Of a stretch of DNA of 7,120 nt, positions 6,833 to 7,120 are shown in pieces; position 1 is the first letter of the stretch; each line of letters opens with the position of its first letter. Under the pieces are notes generated by a model. It ran no database searches. It was not told where the DNA came from and was given only the letters and a program-made list of their open reading frames with translations. The stretch is taken from assembly GCA_018667995.1 (NCBI GenBank), contig JABIQT010001053.1, forward strand, positions 1 through 7,120, written 5' to 3'. Source of the stretch: Candidatus Latescibacterota bacterium (lineage in GTDB: Bacteria > JAAXHH01 > JABIQT01). The position numbers and the translations under genes were made by a program.

Positions 6833-7120
6833 CTATTGCCTCCACCTGGTCGATTCCAGAGACCGCACGGTCATAAAGAGCCCGAAAAACATGAAGCTTG
6901 CAAAGAATAGCAGGTCGGTTGTGTCCAGTATACCTTTTTCAAAGGTGTCGAAATGACGCATCACGGAAAGGTAGCCCAACAGATCCCCGATAGGACCTGT
7001 AAAATATGAGGACGCCATATCGAGTATCCAGAGAGCGATTGCCGCTCCGAAGCAGACCACCGCAGCAACGATTTGATTCTCCGTTAGCGACGAGGCGAAT
7101 ATCCCAATGGTTAATACGCC
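6833..7120 (-). CDS. Gld-type ABC-2 transporter permease, C-terminal fragment (5' end outside window)
   Basis: This is the last 95 residues of an ABC-2 type membrane permease resembling GldF. The reading frame stays open to the window edge at 7120, so the gene starts outside; the GTG at 7060 is an internal valine, not a start. The visible part begins with a membrane segment ending in the family-typical pattern ASSLTENQIVAA. A second span follows (around IVAAVVCFGAAIALWIL), then a short amphipathic stretch with RHFDTFEKGILDTTD, and a final span (LLFFASFMFFGLFMTV) before a basic tail, RSLESTRWRQ. The 'H-F-x-x-F-x-x-G-I-x-D' stretch before the last span is characteristic of this permease family. 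The TAG stop lies 4 bp before the GldG-like start, so the two are probably co-translated. In such systems the permease pairs with an ATP-binding subunit (GldA-like), presumably encoded just upstream. The substrate is unknown. Family assignment is confident, but GldF function in gliding should not be assumed. Confidence 0.88.
   Translation of the reverse strand, partial: GVLTIGIFASSLTENQIVAAVVCFGAAIALWILDMASSYFTGPIGDLLGYLSVMRHFDTFEKGILDTTDLLFFASFMFFGLFMTVRSLESTRWRQ

Noticed and set aside
6833-7060. Treating the frame starting with GTG at 7060 as a complete small 75-residue gene
   Set aside because: The same frame stays open to 7120 and encodes the family-typical ASSLTENQIVAA stretch upstream of that GTG, so this is the end of a larger permease.
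1-7120. Defence system, prophage, insertion sequence or CRISPR array
   Set aside because: There is no transposase, integrase, nuclease or repeat-spacer pattern, and no terminal repeats. The whole window is filled by membrane transport and Bat-type genes in a continuous row.

Overview
All recognisable genes lie on the minus strand, so the window reads from its right end to its left. Seven genes are packed head to tail. In transcription order they are: the C-terminal end of a Gld-type ABC-2 permease (7120-6833, cut by the window edge); a GldG-family auxiliary membrane protein (6828-5215); a membrane-anchored protein with four DUF4340-like modules (5100-3319); a BatD-like protein with a signal peptide and one membrane span (3317-2289); two von Willebrand factor A (VWA) proteins of the BatA and BatB type (2292-1282 and 1271-243); and the start of a BatC-like TPR protein (221-1, cut by the window edge).

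Junctions are very tight: 4 bp, 114 bp, 1 bp, a 4-bp ATGA overlap, 10 bp and 21 bp. This fits one polycistronic transcript with translational coupling. The 114-bp gap between the GldG-like and DUF4340 genes is the only real non-coding stretch. It holds a perfect 7-bp inverted repeat and a consensus Shine-Dalgarno sequence. No RNA gene, CRISPR array, insertion sequence, attachment site or convincing promoter or terminator was found.

Two gene sets usually described separately are joined here. The first is an ABC exporter module (permease, GldG-like, DUF4340), of the kind known from gliding motility in Bacteroidota but widespread in non-gliding bacteria. The second is the Bat ('Bacteroides aerotolerance') module of membrane-anchored VWA and TPR proteins, which normally works with a MoxR AAA+ ATPase and a DUF58 protein. 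No MoxR or DUF58 gene lies between the two modules. They could lie upstream (beyond 7120), downstream (before 1) or elsewhere. By inference, both modules act at the cytoplasmic membrane and the periplasm: the ABC part handles an unknown substrate and the VWA/TPR part acts as a metal-dependent scaffold or chaperone for envelope proteins.

The base composition is moderate (about half G+C by eye) and Shine-Dalgarno sequences are used. The gene content suggests a Gram-negative, didermal bacterium of the FCB group or a neighbouring, perhaps uncultured, phylum. The sequence alone does not allow a firmer assignment. I see no mobile or defence system; the notable points are the joining of the two modules and the fourfold repeat in the DUF4340 protein.
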